A stretch of DNA of 22,669 bases. It comes from Proteiniphilum sp. UBA5283 (lineage in GTDB: Bacteria > Bacteroidota > Bacteroidia > Bacteroidales > Dysgonomonadaceae). Below are positions 7,590 through 15,213 of this stretch, in pieces; within the stretch, counting starts at the first letter, position 1; each line of letters begins with the position of its first letter. The notes beneath the pieces were generated by a model. That model worked only from the letters and a program-made list of their open reading frames with translations. It was not told the DNA's origin and did not search any database. The DNA is taken from assembly GCA_002408485.1 (NCBI GenBank), contig DHSP01000003.1, positions 18,711-41,379 of the forward strand, given 5' to 3'. The position numbers were made by a program, and so were the translations under genes.

Positions 7590-8756
7590 TTAGAATTTAT
7601 ATCCTGTCCAGTTAAATATATTTACCGGGCATCCGGTGTTGCCGGTTTCAATGGTAACCCCCGCAGCAGCCACAGGGCTCGTGAGACGTTGGGGAGCATT
7701 GATCAGCGAGTTGGTGATGCTGATGGTGGTACCTGCAGCAGCTCCGCCCTTGGAATCCATAAGATCAACCAAATCTTCCACCGTTCCGGTACCTTTTACA
7801 AGCGCATTCACGACCGTGGCTTTTGCACCGCGGCGGATCTTGATGACATCCTGCATCCTTTTAGGTTTATCAGCAGCGTCAAAACTTACCGCAGCTAATT
7901 TCAGGTCGATGGTCATGTTTTCAACCCTGAAATCAGACTGATTGGGATGTTCGACATAATTGCCGTCCAGGTTACCGTCTGCTTCTATCCCGCGTGGATC
8001 CGATTCACCGCTAGTGTAGCCTGCCTCCCAGATACCGTATGCATTTTTCAATGTTCCGTTGTATCCCTGAGTGAAGTCGAACATATCGTCGTCCGAATTA
8101 ACAACCAGCAGGTTGCTTACATTTACGGAGCCACCAAAAAACTCGATGCCGTCGTCGGCACCATCATAAATATAAAGATCACTAATTTTGGTTCCGTTTC
8201 CCACACCGTTCAGAGTAAGTCCGTTATGTTCAACATCGGCGCTTGAACGGGCACCGGTATTTCCCAGAATCAGATAGGATAATTCACCGGAGTTATCTGC
8301 TGCATTGGAACCTCCGTACACATAGGCAGAGTTTACTTCGGTACTTCCAACCTCGCCGGGAGATGCCAAAGGTGCCCTTCCGTTGATAATTAATCCTCCC
8401 CAGTACCCTTGTCCGGCATCTTCCTTGTCGGCAATCATCCGTACAGGTTTGTCTGCAGTTCCTCTTGCATTGATCTTACCGCCCTGCAAAACAAGGATAT
8501 AGTTTGAAAACCCCTGCTGTGCCCTGATGGTTGTTCCCGCCGGGATATTCAGCACACCACCCTCCTCCACGAGAAGCGGGCCTGTTAACAAATATTCCAC
8601 ATTCTCATCAAGCGTTCTTGTATCCTTAATTGATCCGGACAATTTGTTGTCCTCAACCGGGTCGGTTCCACTGTTGTCATCCTTACCGCAGGAAGTCAGC
8701 ACCACAGGTACCAACATTGCTGCGAACATTAAGAAACTAAAAATAATCTTTTTCAT
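7590..8756 (-). CDS. Lipoprotein with predicted right-handed beta-helix
   Basis: A 388-residue protein with a lipoprotein signal ending LTSC (lipidated Cys23) and a Gly/Asp-rich linker, so it is anchored to the outer or inner membrane. The mature part is made of short beta-strand repeats with Gly/Asn turns, for example GVLNIPAGTTI, LILGNTGARS, KISDLYIYDGADDGIEF and VSNLLVVNSDDDMF, as in pectate-lyase-type parallel beta-helices. Database homologues are often misnamed 'multidrug transporter'; there is no membrane helix beyond the signal. The Asp clusters (ADDG, SDDD) could bind cations. It starts 46 bp after the TonB receptor stop on the same strand and is followed by a terminator, so the two form one operon. 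It occupies the place a SusD protein would have. Ligand unknown. Confidence 0.83.
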   Translation of the reverse strand: MKKIIFSFLMFAAMLVPVVLTSCGKDDNSGTDPVEDNKLSGSIKDTRTLDENVEYLLTGPLLVEEGGVLNIPAGTTIRAQQGFSNYILVLQGGKINARGTADKPVRMIADKEDAGQGYWGGLIINGRAPLASPGEVGSTEVNSAYVYGGSNAADNSGELSYLILGNTGARSSADVEHNGLTLNGVGNGTKISDLYIYDGADDGIEFFGGSVNVSNLLVVNSDDDMFDFTQGYNGTLKNAYGIWEAGYTSGESDPRGIEADGNLDGNYVEHPNQSDFRVENMTIDLKLAAVSFDAADKPKRMQDVIKIRRGAKATVVNALVKGTGTVEDLVDLMDSKGGAAAGTTISITNSLINAPQRLTSPVAAAGVTIETGNTGCPVNIFNWTGYKF

Positions 8757-8802
8757 TTTTTGTCAAATTAAAAATTATCGTGTTACAAAAATTTATCATT
8801 GT

Positions 8803-11514
8803 TTAAAATTCGTAGCTTACCCCCAAGCTGAAATTTTGTCCTTTCTTGAATTCATTCAGTATCACCTTCTCGTCGGAAACGCTGCTTTGTCTCGACAGCC
8901 GGTAGGAAGCATTCAGCAGGTTCTGAGCCTTCATTTTCAACGATAGATGGTTGTTAAAACTGTAGGAAGAAGCGAAATCGAGGGTGGGAACACCTTCTTC
9001 CATGATATCCTTAAAACCCTTGGCTCCCACCGTATGTATACGGTTGCTGAAGTAGTTGAATATGATGGAGGCCACAAAGCTCTTTTCTTTTTTTGTGTGA
9101 GTATAGGAAAGATCCAGATTTGTAAGGAAAGGCGATGCACCCTCTAAGCCACTCTTACGGGCTTCTGTATTGAGAATATCCAATGTAAGATTCGTATAAA
9201 TATAGGATGCATTCAACCCTAAGGAGAGTCTGTGCATCTTCTCAAAGTGCGTATTGAACTGATTGAAGAGATTCTTCCTGAACTCGAACTCTATTCCCCC
9301 CACAACGGCATGGTCGCTGATATTGTCGTAGGTGAGCAGCCCGGCCGAATTACCCTGGTCGACTCGTCCGATGGGATTGACAATATACTTATAGAAGCCC
9401 GTCAATGTCAATAATTCACCGGAACTCATGTAATAATCCCATTTCAGATCGACGTTGTAATTGTCGGACGGTTTTATATTGGGGTTACCCTGGCTTGAAA
9501 AAGAGATATTTACATATTGATACGGGGATATTTCTTTTGATTGAGGCAACGTATAGGATTTGCTTGCCCCCACCCGAATACTGTTTTTATCGTTCAGGTC
9601 GTATTTCAGATTCAAACTGGGCAAAAAGTAGTTTTTCCGAATGGATTCCTCACCCGGCTGTACATGCTGCACACGGTGATTTACCGTCATTTCCGCAATA
9701 TCCATGCGCAAACCGATATTGCCGGTTACATTGGGGAACAACTGATAGGTTCCTTCTGCAAACCCGGAGTGGATGAATTTGGCGACCTTATACGAATTTG
9801 TTTCGCCTGTGGTCATACCGAAAAGCCCGGCTTTGAGGTTTGAAACGTTGTAAAAATTGTCCAGTTGAAGCGGATCAATGGGAATGGTGCCGGGCACAGC
9901 CGTAAAATTATATTCCACCGCTTCGAAGTTGTCATTTACCAACCGTCCCGTATATCCGAACTGCAAGGATGAATGGCCACTGTTAAACCGATCGTCAAGT
10001 CTATAAGTAAAATTTGCTTTTGTGTTGACATCGTTTTCCTTCAAGATGGAGAAGAAACGCTTCTGACGGTTACTTCCGGTAAGAATATAGGATCCGTCCG
10101 CCATTCTGGAGAGATAATTTTCGCGTCTATCGGGCTCTGAACCTGTAATGGCATTGTAGGAAACACCAATTTCCAGATCCAATTGATCAGATAACTTCCA
10201 GTCTGAGATCAATTGATTGGAAATAAGCATATTGTCGTTTGCTTGCTGCCTGCGATGAAAACCCATATAGTCTTCACTGTCCTGATGCCGTTCGCCGTGC
10301 TTGCCGGAGTATTCCCCCACGTACTGATTGTTGGCGTGGATTAGCATGAAATGATATTGCAGATTGTGTTTACGGTTCAGGATATAATTCAGATTACCCA
10401 ATAGCAGCTGGTTGGTATTCCTAGCATATTTTTTCCCTTCCTGATCCTGATAAATAAGTCCGCTTGTGATGGAGTTACGCACAATTTCACGGGTATAGGA
10501 GTAATCGGTACTGTGCGAAGCTACCACATAAAACGAAAGAGGATTGTTGTTTTCGCCAAGCCGGAAAAGCTTTCCTCCGGAGAGCCCGTAGCTGTGATTT
10601 AGCGGAATGGAAATCGTTGCAGGATCAAGACTGTTAGGAAAAGTAAACAGGTTGCCAAGCGGCTGTTTTCTATTGGAAAAACCAAAATAATTCGTGCCGT
10701 CCTGATGCAGAAAATCGCTGCCGGTTGCTGCGCTGTTCAATCCGGCAGAAACATCAATTTTAAATTCCTGCTCTCCCACCAGCTCCTTTGAAGCGATATC
10801 AATAATAGCACCTCCAACATCGGAATAATCTTTTCCGCTGAATACTTTATTGACACCGATATTCTGAATCACATCGGTCCCGAAAAAGTCCAGCGCAATA
10901 TTTTTATATTCGGGGTCTTCCGAGGGTATCGGAAAGCCGTTGAGCAGGGTTACGTTATATCTGTCGCCCAATCCGCGTACAAACACGTTTTTTACGCCCT
11001 CCTGGCGTGAAATACCGGATACCTGTGCTACGGCCGCCTGCGCATCGCCAATTCCTTTCCGGGACAATTCACGGGCTCCCACAGCCTGGGTGGCTACGAG
11101 CGCCTGGCGTTGCTCCATCAGCAGGATGTTCTCGCTTTCGCGATTGGCACGCGCCACCACCTCCACCTCCTCCAGGCTTATATCGTCGGAATTCATCCGG
11201 AAGTCTGCCACAATATCCTGGTCTCCCCGGACAACCACACCTGTCATGGTTGCAGACTCGTATGATACATACGAAGCAATGAGTGAATATGTTCCTGCCG
11301 GTACATTCTGGATAACATAGTTGCCGTCTAAATCGGCCGCCGCTCCGTTCGTGGTTCCTTCTACCAATACCGATGCACCGATGAGCGGCTCATTGGTTTT
11401 TGCGTCCGTGATTGTACCCCTGATTGTGCCTGTCTGAGCTTGAACAGCAAGCGAAAAGGCAAAGATAAAGAACAATAGACCGGACAATTTTGACAAAATA
11501 AATTTATGCGCCAC
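8803..11514 (-). CDS. TonB-dependent outer-membrane receptor with CarboxypepD_reg N-terminal domain
   Basis: A 903-residue receptor. Signal peptide 1-26 (ends AVQAQ); carboxypeptidase-regulatory-like domain about 29-107 (GTIRGTITDAKTNEPLIGAS...); a TonB-box-like ISLEEVEVVA (112-121); plug domain about 135-245 with VRGLGDRYNVTLLNG and DVGGAIIDI; and a beta-barrel to the C-terminus, ending in the aromatic strand SLGVSYEF. It should import a bulky ligand across the outer membrane using TonB-ExbBD energy. The start codon is GTG at 11514: no in-frame ATG gives the signal peptide, and the -7-like GACCTTTG lies just upstream at 11550-11543. An array of 11-bp repeats precedes the promoter. The partner downstream is a beta-helix lipoprotein, not SusD, so this is not a standard SusCD glycan locus. 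Phosphate-related uptake is inferred only from the repeats. Confidence 0.92.
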   Translation of the reverse strand: MAHKFILSKLSGLLFFIFAFSLAVQAQTGTIRGTITDAKTNEPLIGASVLVEGTTNGAAADLDGNYVIQNVPAGTYSLIASYVSYESATMTGVVVRGDQDIVADFRMNSDDISLEEVEVVARANRESENILLMEQRQALVATQAVGARELSRKGIGDAQAAVAQVSGISRQEGVKNVFVRGLGDRYNVTLLNGFPIPSEDPEYKNIALDFFGTDVIQNIGVNKVFSGKDYSDVGGAIIDIASKELVGEQEFKIDVSAGLNSAATGSDFLHQDGTNYFGFSNRKQPLGNLFTFPNSLDPATISIPLNHSYGLSGGKLFRLGENNNPLSFYVVASHSTDYSYTREIVRNSITSGLIYQDQEGKKYARNTNQLLLGNLNYILNRKHNLQYHFMLIHANNQYVGEYSGKHGERHQDSEDYMGFHRRQQANDNMLISNQLISDWKLSDQLDLEIGVSYNAITGSEPDRRENYLSRMADGSYILTGSNRQKRFFSILKENDVNTKANFTYRLDDRFNSGHSSLQFGYTGRLVNDNFEAVEYNFTAVPGTIPIDPLQLDNFYNVSNLKAGLFGMTTGETNSYKVAKFIHSGFAEGTYQLFPNVTGNIGLRMDIAEMTVNHRVQHVQPGEESIRKNYFLPSLNLKYDLNDKNSIRVGASKSYTLPQSKEISPYQYVNISFSSQGNPNIKPSDNYNVDLKWDYYMSSGELLTLTGFYKYIVNPIGRVDQGNSAGLLTYDNISDHAVVGGIEFEFRKNLFNQFNTHFEKMHRLSLGLNASYIYTNLTLDILNTEARKSGLEGASPFLTNLDLSYTHTKKEKSFVASIIFNYFSNRIHTVGAKGFKDIMEEGVPTLDFASSYSFNNHLSLKMKAQNLLNASYRLSRQSSVSDEKVILNEFKKGQNFSLGVSYEF

Positions 11515-11542
11515 AAATTTAATATTAAGTTCATTTTCGGCA

Positions 11543-11550
11543 CAAAGGTC
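11543..11550 (-). promoter_or_regulatory. -7-like element for the TonB receptor operon
   Basis: The minus strand reads GACCTTTG, one mismatch from TAnnTTTG. Transcription from here gives a leader of about 20-25 nt to the GTG at 11514. It lies 9 bp downstream of the last hexamer of array B, a spacing suited to an activator that contacts RNA polymerase. Confidence 0.5.
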
Positions 11551-11559
11551 TGTTATAAA

Positions 11560-11598
11560 TGTTACAGACCGGTTACGCTTAGGTTACGTTTCTGTTAA
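11560..11598 (-). promoter_or_regulatory. 11-bp phased hexamer array (Pho-box-like), array B
   Basis: Reading the minus strand from 11598 to 11560: TTAACA, GAAAC, GTAACC, TAAGC, GTAACC, GGTCT, GTAACA. These are four hexamers at an exact 11-bp period. Positions 11603-11582 match positions 6884-6863 of array A at 20 of 22 bases. The first hexamer is the classic PhoP TTAACA. Identity of the bound regulator is inferred from architecture only. Confidence 0.62.
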
Positions 11599-11611
11599 GA
11601 TTTAAGGCGAT

Positions 11612-11636
11612 AAAAAAACGGGGTGCTCTGCCCCGT
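11612..11636 (-). terminator. Intrinsic terminator of the DEAD-box helicase gene (possibly bidirectional)
   Basis: ACGGGG (11618-11623) pairs with CCCCGT (11631-11636) around TGCTCTG. On the minus strand the hairpin is followed by seven T, 8 nt after the helicase stop. The plus strand also has a T run at 11639-11645. It insulates array B and the receptor promoter from helicase read-through. Confidence 0.88.
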
Positions 11637-11643
11637 CCTTTTT

Positions 11644-13371
11644 TTAATATCTGAATTTCTTCTTTTTACTTTTATTCCCGTAATCATTCCCGAAAAATTT
11701 CTTCTTCCCTTTCTCGGGCCTTTCACCTTCCTGCGCCAACTGCACGACCAGTTTCCGGTCTTCAATGTACATACCACGAAATGTATTAACTATTTTTCCT
11801 GCAAGCTCTTCCGGTACTTCAAAAAAGGAAAAGCTTTTCATCAGGTCGATACGCCCTATGGGTACCTTTCCCTTTACATTGTCGTTGATAAAACCCATGA
11901 GTGATGCCGGATTCACGCCATCCATCTTCCCGACATTGATAAAGAGTCGTGCATATCCTTTTTCCGGCTTACGGGCACCATTCTCCTGCCTATTATCTCC
12001 TCTTTTACCACGGGATTCTTCTCTGTTCCTGCGAGAGGATTCCTGCGGCTCTTCAATTTCTTCCGCCTGCTGATAATATTCAATCAGCCGGTTAAACTCA
12101 AGAGAAACAATTCGTTTAATAATATCCTCCTTCTCAAGCCATTCCAGTTTACGAAAAATAGAGGGCAGCAAACGCTCGATCTCTGCTTCGTTTACTTTTA
12201 CCTTTTCAATTTTATCCACAAAGTTGAACAACTGTTTCTCGCAAATCACATCTCCTTTGGGAATTTCTCTTTTCTCAAATTTCTTGTTGATCAGTTTTTC
12301 TATCTGTGTTACTTTTCCTTTCTCCTTGGTATGGATAATGGATATTGACGTGCCTGTTTTTCCAGCCCTGCCGGTTCTTCCGCTACGATGTGTGTATATC
12401 TCAAAATCATCCGGCAGTCCGAAATTGACAATGTGCGTCACGTCGTCCACGTCCAGCCCACGGGCAGCGACATCGGTCGCTACCAGCAACTGGAGATTGT
12501 GATTCCGGTATTTACCCATCACAAAGTCACGCTGTGCCTGGGAAAGGTCGCCATGCAACGAATCCGCATCGTACCCATCCTGCAAAAGCTTGTCGGCAAT
12601 TTCCTGTGTCTCTTTGCGCGTACGGCAGAAAACAATGCCGTAAATATTGGGATAGTAATCCACGATGCGTTTCAATGCCAGATATTTGTCTTTCGCATGC
12701 ACCATATAGTAGATGTGACGCACACTTTGTGCCCCTTCATTCTTCCGGCCAATGGTGATCTCCTTCGGATCCTGCATATACTTCCGTGTAATTTTTTCAA
12801 TCTCCTTCGGCATCGTGGCAGAAAACAACAACATGCTCCGTTCCTGTGGCAGATAGGAAAGAATTTCATCAATGTCCTCAGAGAAACCCATGTTCAGCAT
12901 TTCATCTGCTTCGTCCAGCACCATGGTGTGCACGTTGCTGAGAGATACTGTTTTACGCTTAATCAAGTCGATAAGCCTTCCCGGGGTAGCCACAATGATG
13001 TGCACCCCTCTTTTCAATGTTCGTATCTGACTTTCAATGCTCGATCCTCCGTAAACAGGAAGAATTTTAATATCTTTCACATAGGTAGAATAGTCGGTCA
13101 GATCACCGGCAATCTGCAGACATAGTTCTCTGGTAGGACACAGGATTAGTGTCTGCGGCGAAAGATGTTTTACATCTGTTTTCTGAATGATGGGAATTCC
13201 GAAAGCGGCTGTCTTTCCGGTTCCTGTTTGGGCAAGTGCGATGATGTCGCGCGTGTTGGCCAGCAATTGGGGGATTACCTCCGTTTGTACCGGCATGGGT
13301 TGTTCAAATCCCAGTTCAGTAATCGCTTGCTGAATTTCGGGCATCACACCCAGTTCTTGAAATGTACTCAT
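11644..13371 (-). CDS. DEAD-box ATP-dependent RNA helicase with DbpA-type RNA-binding domain
   Basis: A 575-residue DeaD/CsdA-like helicase for ribosome assembly and mRNA remodelling. Motifs in order: Q motif around FEQPMPVQ (22-29), Walker A AQTGTGKT (47-54), PTREL (79-83), DEAD (153-156), SAT (184-186), ARGLD (303-307) and HRSGRTGR (328-335). A low-complexity Glu/Arg linker (about 437-470) leads to a DbpA-like RRM (about 473-547, starting GYARLFINVG) that targets RNA. The tail is very lysine-rich (KSKKKKFRY). ATG at 13371. The predicted promoter TACCTTTG at 13548-13541 gives a leader of about 165 nt, long for this genome, which recalls the regulated long leaders of cold-shock helicases (inference). 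It is followed by a strong terminator. Confidence 0.95.
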   Translation of the reverse strand: MSTFQELGVMPEIQQAITELGFEQPMPVQTEVIPQLLANTRDIIALAQTGTGKTAAFGIPIIQKTDVKHLSPQTLILCPTRELCLQIAGDLTDYSTYVKDIKILPVYGGSSIESQIRTLKRGVHIIVATPGRLIDLIKRKTVSLSNVHTMVLDEADEMLNMGFSEDIDEILSYLPQERSMLLFSATMPKEIEKITRKYMQDPKEITIGRKNEGAQSVRHIYYMVHAKDKYLALKRIVDYYPNIYGIVFCRTRKETQEIADKLLQDGYDADSLHGDLSQAQRDFVMGKYRNHNLQLLVATDVAARGLDVDDVTHIVNFGLPDDFEIYTHRSGRTGRAGKTGTSISIIHTKEKGKVTQIEKLINKKFEKREIPKGDVICEKQLFNFVDKIEKVKVNEAEIERLLPSIFRKLEWLEKEDIIKRIVSLEFNRLIEYYQQAEEIEEPQESSRRNREESRGKRGDNRQENGARKPEKGYARLFINVGKMDGVNPASLMGFINDNVKGKVPIGRIDLMKSFSFFEVPEELAGKIVNTFRGMYIEDRKLVVQLAQEGERPEKGKKKFFGNDYGNKSKKKKFRY

Positions 13372-13540
13372 TTTTATAAATTATTAATGTGTGAGTATTG
13401 ATCTTTCTCCTTACTCCACATAACCGACTTCATAAAGATGAGAGAAAATTCAATGACAATCTGTGATTTTGGGACGATGTTTTTTGATGATAACCTCTTT
13501 TTCAGAAGACTTTTTAATCATCCCTTTTTAAAATCGGGTG

Positions 13541-13548
13541 CAAAGGTA
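13541..13548 (-). promoter_or_regulatory. -7 promoter element for the DEAD-box helicase
   Basis: The minus strand reads TACCTTTG, a perfect TAnnTTTG, and continues GCACCCG. The same 14-mer occurs at the ychF promoter (16221-16234). The distance to the ATG implies a leader of about 165 nt. Confidence 0.6.
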
Positions 13549-13600
13549 TGAAAATAAATTGGATAATTAGAACGTGACCGGGTTAACGAAGAAAAATAAA

Positions 13601-14668
13601 TCAGAACTGGTATAGAAGATATTTCCTGAGTAAATTTCTTTTGCCGATGGTTACCCTGAGTTCCTTCTCCAGATAATTATCCAACGATCCATATTTTAGT
13701 TTGATATGGTCTACGGCATAATTAAGGTAAGCCCTGTTGACGGATAACATGGCTGTGACAGCTTCCTGCATCGACTCGGAGAGAGTTCTGGCATCTATCT
13801 CTGCTTTTGCAGGATCAATATGCTGATTGGAAAGCATATAATCCTGCTCCAGAATGCCTTGGGGTATCCCGATGGCATACAAAATCAAATAGGTAGCTAT
13901 TCCAACCCCATCTTTTCCCAATGAACCGGACAACAGAACAGGGTAATTGCTGTCGTTGGCAAGCAGATCGAACATTTCGGCAAACTGAGTTTTGTGATTC
14001 TCTACCAGATTGACATATTCTTCCTGCACGTAACGAATGGCATCGCTCCGGTCGAAATGTTCGTCTTTCATCTGTTCATCAAGTTTGCCTGCATCCATGG
14101 GCGCCAGCGGCAAAGCTATTTTTCTGATGGAAGGGTGAAGGAGGATGGGATATTTTCCGGCTGTTCTCTCCGAACGAAAATCGATCACCGTCTTTATTTT
14201 CAACCTCCGGATGCGTTCCTGATCGTAGAGGGTGGCGTTGCTAAGATTGCCCGAACGATAGATAACACCCCACTTCATTTGCCGGTTATCGGTGGTATAA
14301 TATCCGCCGATGTCACGAAAGTTCTTGATGTTATTCATGTCGATAACCCTGTTGGCCACTACACCGGAGTGAACGCCGGCAGTACGAAGAATAAAATATT
14401 CCCGCAAGCCGGAACCGGTAGGATTCACTTTAAGCACCTGATCCGTAATCCTGGTAGTTGCAACCGGCGTAAAACTTGTCAGGGAACTGTCAGTAAGAGA
14501 AGAGTAGATATCAATGTTGCCCTCCTGATCGGGACTTACTTCCCACTTAAGCAGAAAATCCCCTTCCCTGTCTTTCTCTACCACGGACGTTATCTTTACT
14601 GTCGACATACATGAGTGTGTCAGAATAATCAGCAAGCAGACAAATAGTATGGAATATAGTTTCTTCAC
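13601..14668 (-). CDS. Tyrosine-phosphatase-family lipoprotein, catalytic residues lost (probable pseudophosphatase)
   Basis: 355 residues. The N-terminus is a lipoprotein-type signal ending LTHSC (Cys20). Residues about 22-110 form a beta-rich domain resembling a fibronectin-type fold. Residues 113-355 match the Y_phosphatase3 family: NFRDIGG (116-122), YRSG (137-140) and DFRSERT (163-169). The P-loop expected as HCxxGKDRxG instead reads SGSLGKDGVG (247-256): His, the nucleophilic Cys and the phosphate-binding Arg are replaced by Ser247, Gly248 and Gly254. The frame is intact over the full length, so this is a maintained protein rather than a decayed gene. It may bind phospho-ligands or partners without hydrolysis. 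The start is GTG at 14668, overlapping an AAGG, with TACTTTTG at 14693-14686 giving a very short leader. Confidence 0.85.
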   Translation of the reverse strand: MKKLYSILFVCLLIILTHSCMSTVKITSVVEKDREGDFLLKWEVSPDQEGNIDIYSSLTDSSLTSFTPVATTRITDQVLKVNPTGSGLREYFILRTAGVHSGVVANRVIDMNNIKNFRDIGGYYTTDNRQMKWGVIYRSGNLSNATLYDQERIRRLKIKTVIDFRSERTAGKYPILLHPSIRKIALPLAPMDAGKLDEQMKDEHFDRSDAIRYVQEEYVNLVENHKTQFAEMFDLLANDSNYPVLLSGSLGKDGVGIATYLILYAIGIPQGILEQDYMLSNQHIDPAKAEIDARTLSESMQEAVTAMLSVNRAYLNYAVDHIKLKYGSLDNYLEKELRVTIGKRNLLRKYLLYQF

Positions 14669-14685
14669 CTTACTTATATTAGAAA

Positions 14686-14693
14686 CAAAAGTA
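14686..14693 (-). promoter_or_regulatory. -7 promoter element for the phosphatase-like lipoprotein
   Basis: The minus strand reads TACTTTTG, a perfect TAnnTTTG, 17 bp before the GTG start at 14668. The transcript would carry only about 10 nt of leader, which supports the GTG as the true start. Confidence 0.55.
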
Positions 14694-14929
14694 TAAAAAC
14701 TTTGTTCTAAAAAGAAAGTAAAAAAAAGAGTATTAACAATATATAATTATTCGTCTTTCTTTTTAATACTTTATTTTTAAGTTACTTGGGATATTTTTGC
14801 CTGAAAGAGACTTTTGTTGATAACTTGTGAAAGAATTGTAGAAAGAAATTCATAATTTCATTTTTTTATTTAAAATCAATTTTCCGATAAAAACATTTTG
14901 CATAATTACAAATTTGTTACGCTTTTTTT

Positions 14930-14975
14930 ACAGCAATGTTTCCACCTCTTTTCAACAAGAGGACAGCAATGGAAA
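14930..14975. repeat. Hairpin flanked by a 9-bp direct repeat
   Basis: CCTCTT (14945-14950) and AAGAGG (14957-14962) form a 6-bp stem with a 6-nt loop. It is bracketed by ACAGCAATG at 14930-14938 and again at 14963-14971, and by TTTCCA/TGGAAA (14939-14944 and 14970-14975). No T run follows on either strand, so it is not a typical terminator. Confidence 0.45.
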
Positions 14976-14988
14976 AGAAATTAATTAT

Positions 14989-14996
14989 TAACTTTG
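14989..14996 (+). promoter_or_regulatory. Candidate -7 element for nadA
   Basis: TAACTTTG matches TAnnTTTG on the plus strand, 217 bp before the nadA ATG. It is the closest perfect match, but no -33 TTTG is present and a leader of about 210 nt would result, so this is tentative. Confidence 0.3.
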
Positions 14997-15213
14997 CTTT
15001 TTATCAACAGCTTTCGATAACTTTTCTTATACGGTTGAATATCAGTATAAAGAAAATAATTAAAGCCGTGATTATTTGACGATAACTTGCTTTCATAATT
15101 TGAAAACGTGACTTCCAAATTTTTTGAATAAAACTGATTGACAGTTTCAACAGGCTATCATCATCATCATACTTCTTTTTTATTTTTAAAACTATATATA
15201 TAATAATTAGGTT

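Larger units (their letters stand above)
14694..15213. other. AT-rich divergent intergenic region with no gene seen
   Basis: About 520 bp with no convincing ORF between the divergent phosphatase-like gene and nadA. It holds two DnaA-box-like 9-mers one mismatch from consensus (TGTTGATAA at 14815-14823 and TTATCAACA at 15001-15009) and weaker GATAA matches at 14882-14890, 15012-15020 and 15077-15085. It also holds a palindrome ACAAATTTGT (14908-14917), the hairpin at 14945-14962, and two plus-strand TAnnTTTG matches (14792-14799 and 14989-14996). Either of the last two could serve nadA with a long leader. I cannot assign a function to the region as a whole. Confidence 0.5.

Noticed and set aside
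11361..11543. Small ORF overlapping the start of the TonB receptor in another frame
   Set aside because: It lies within the receptor signal and domain coding region and has no domain character; the receptor frame is clearly the real one.
11549..11555. A fifth hexamer (TAACAG) in array B next to the -7 element
   Set aside because: It is out of the 11-bp phase by two bases, so I count only four units.
12388..13125. 245-codon open frame antisense to the DEAD-box helicase
   Set aside because: It is the antisense shadow of a strongly conserved helicase and the translation is rich in His/Cys/Phe without any motif.
15160..15169. Short CAT/TCA trinucleotide run before nadA as a CRISPR or functional repeat
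   Set aside because: It is only a few units of a simple trinucleotide repeat; no CRISPR-like repeat-spacer array exists anywhere in the window.
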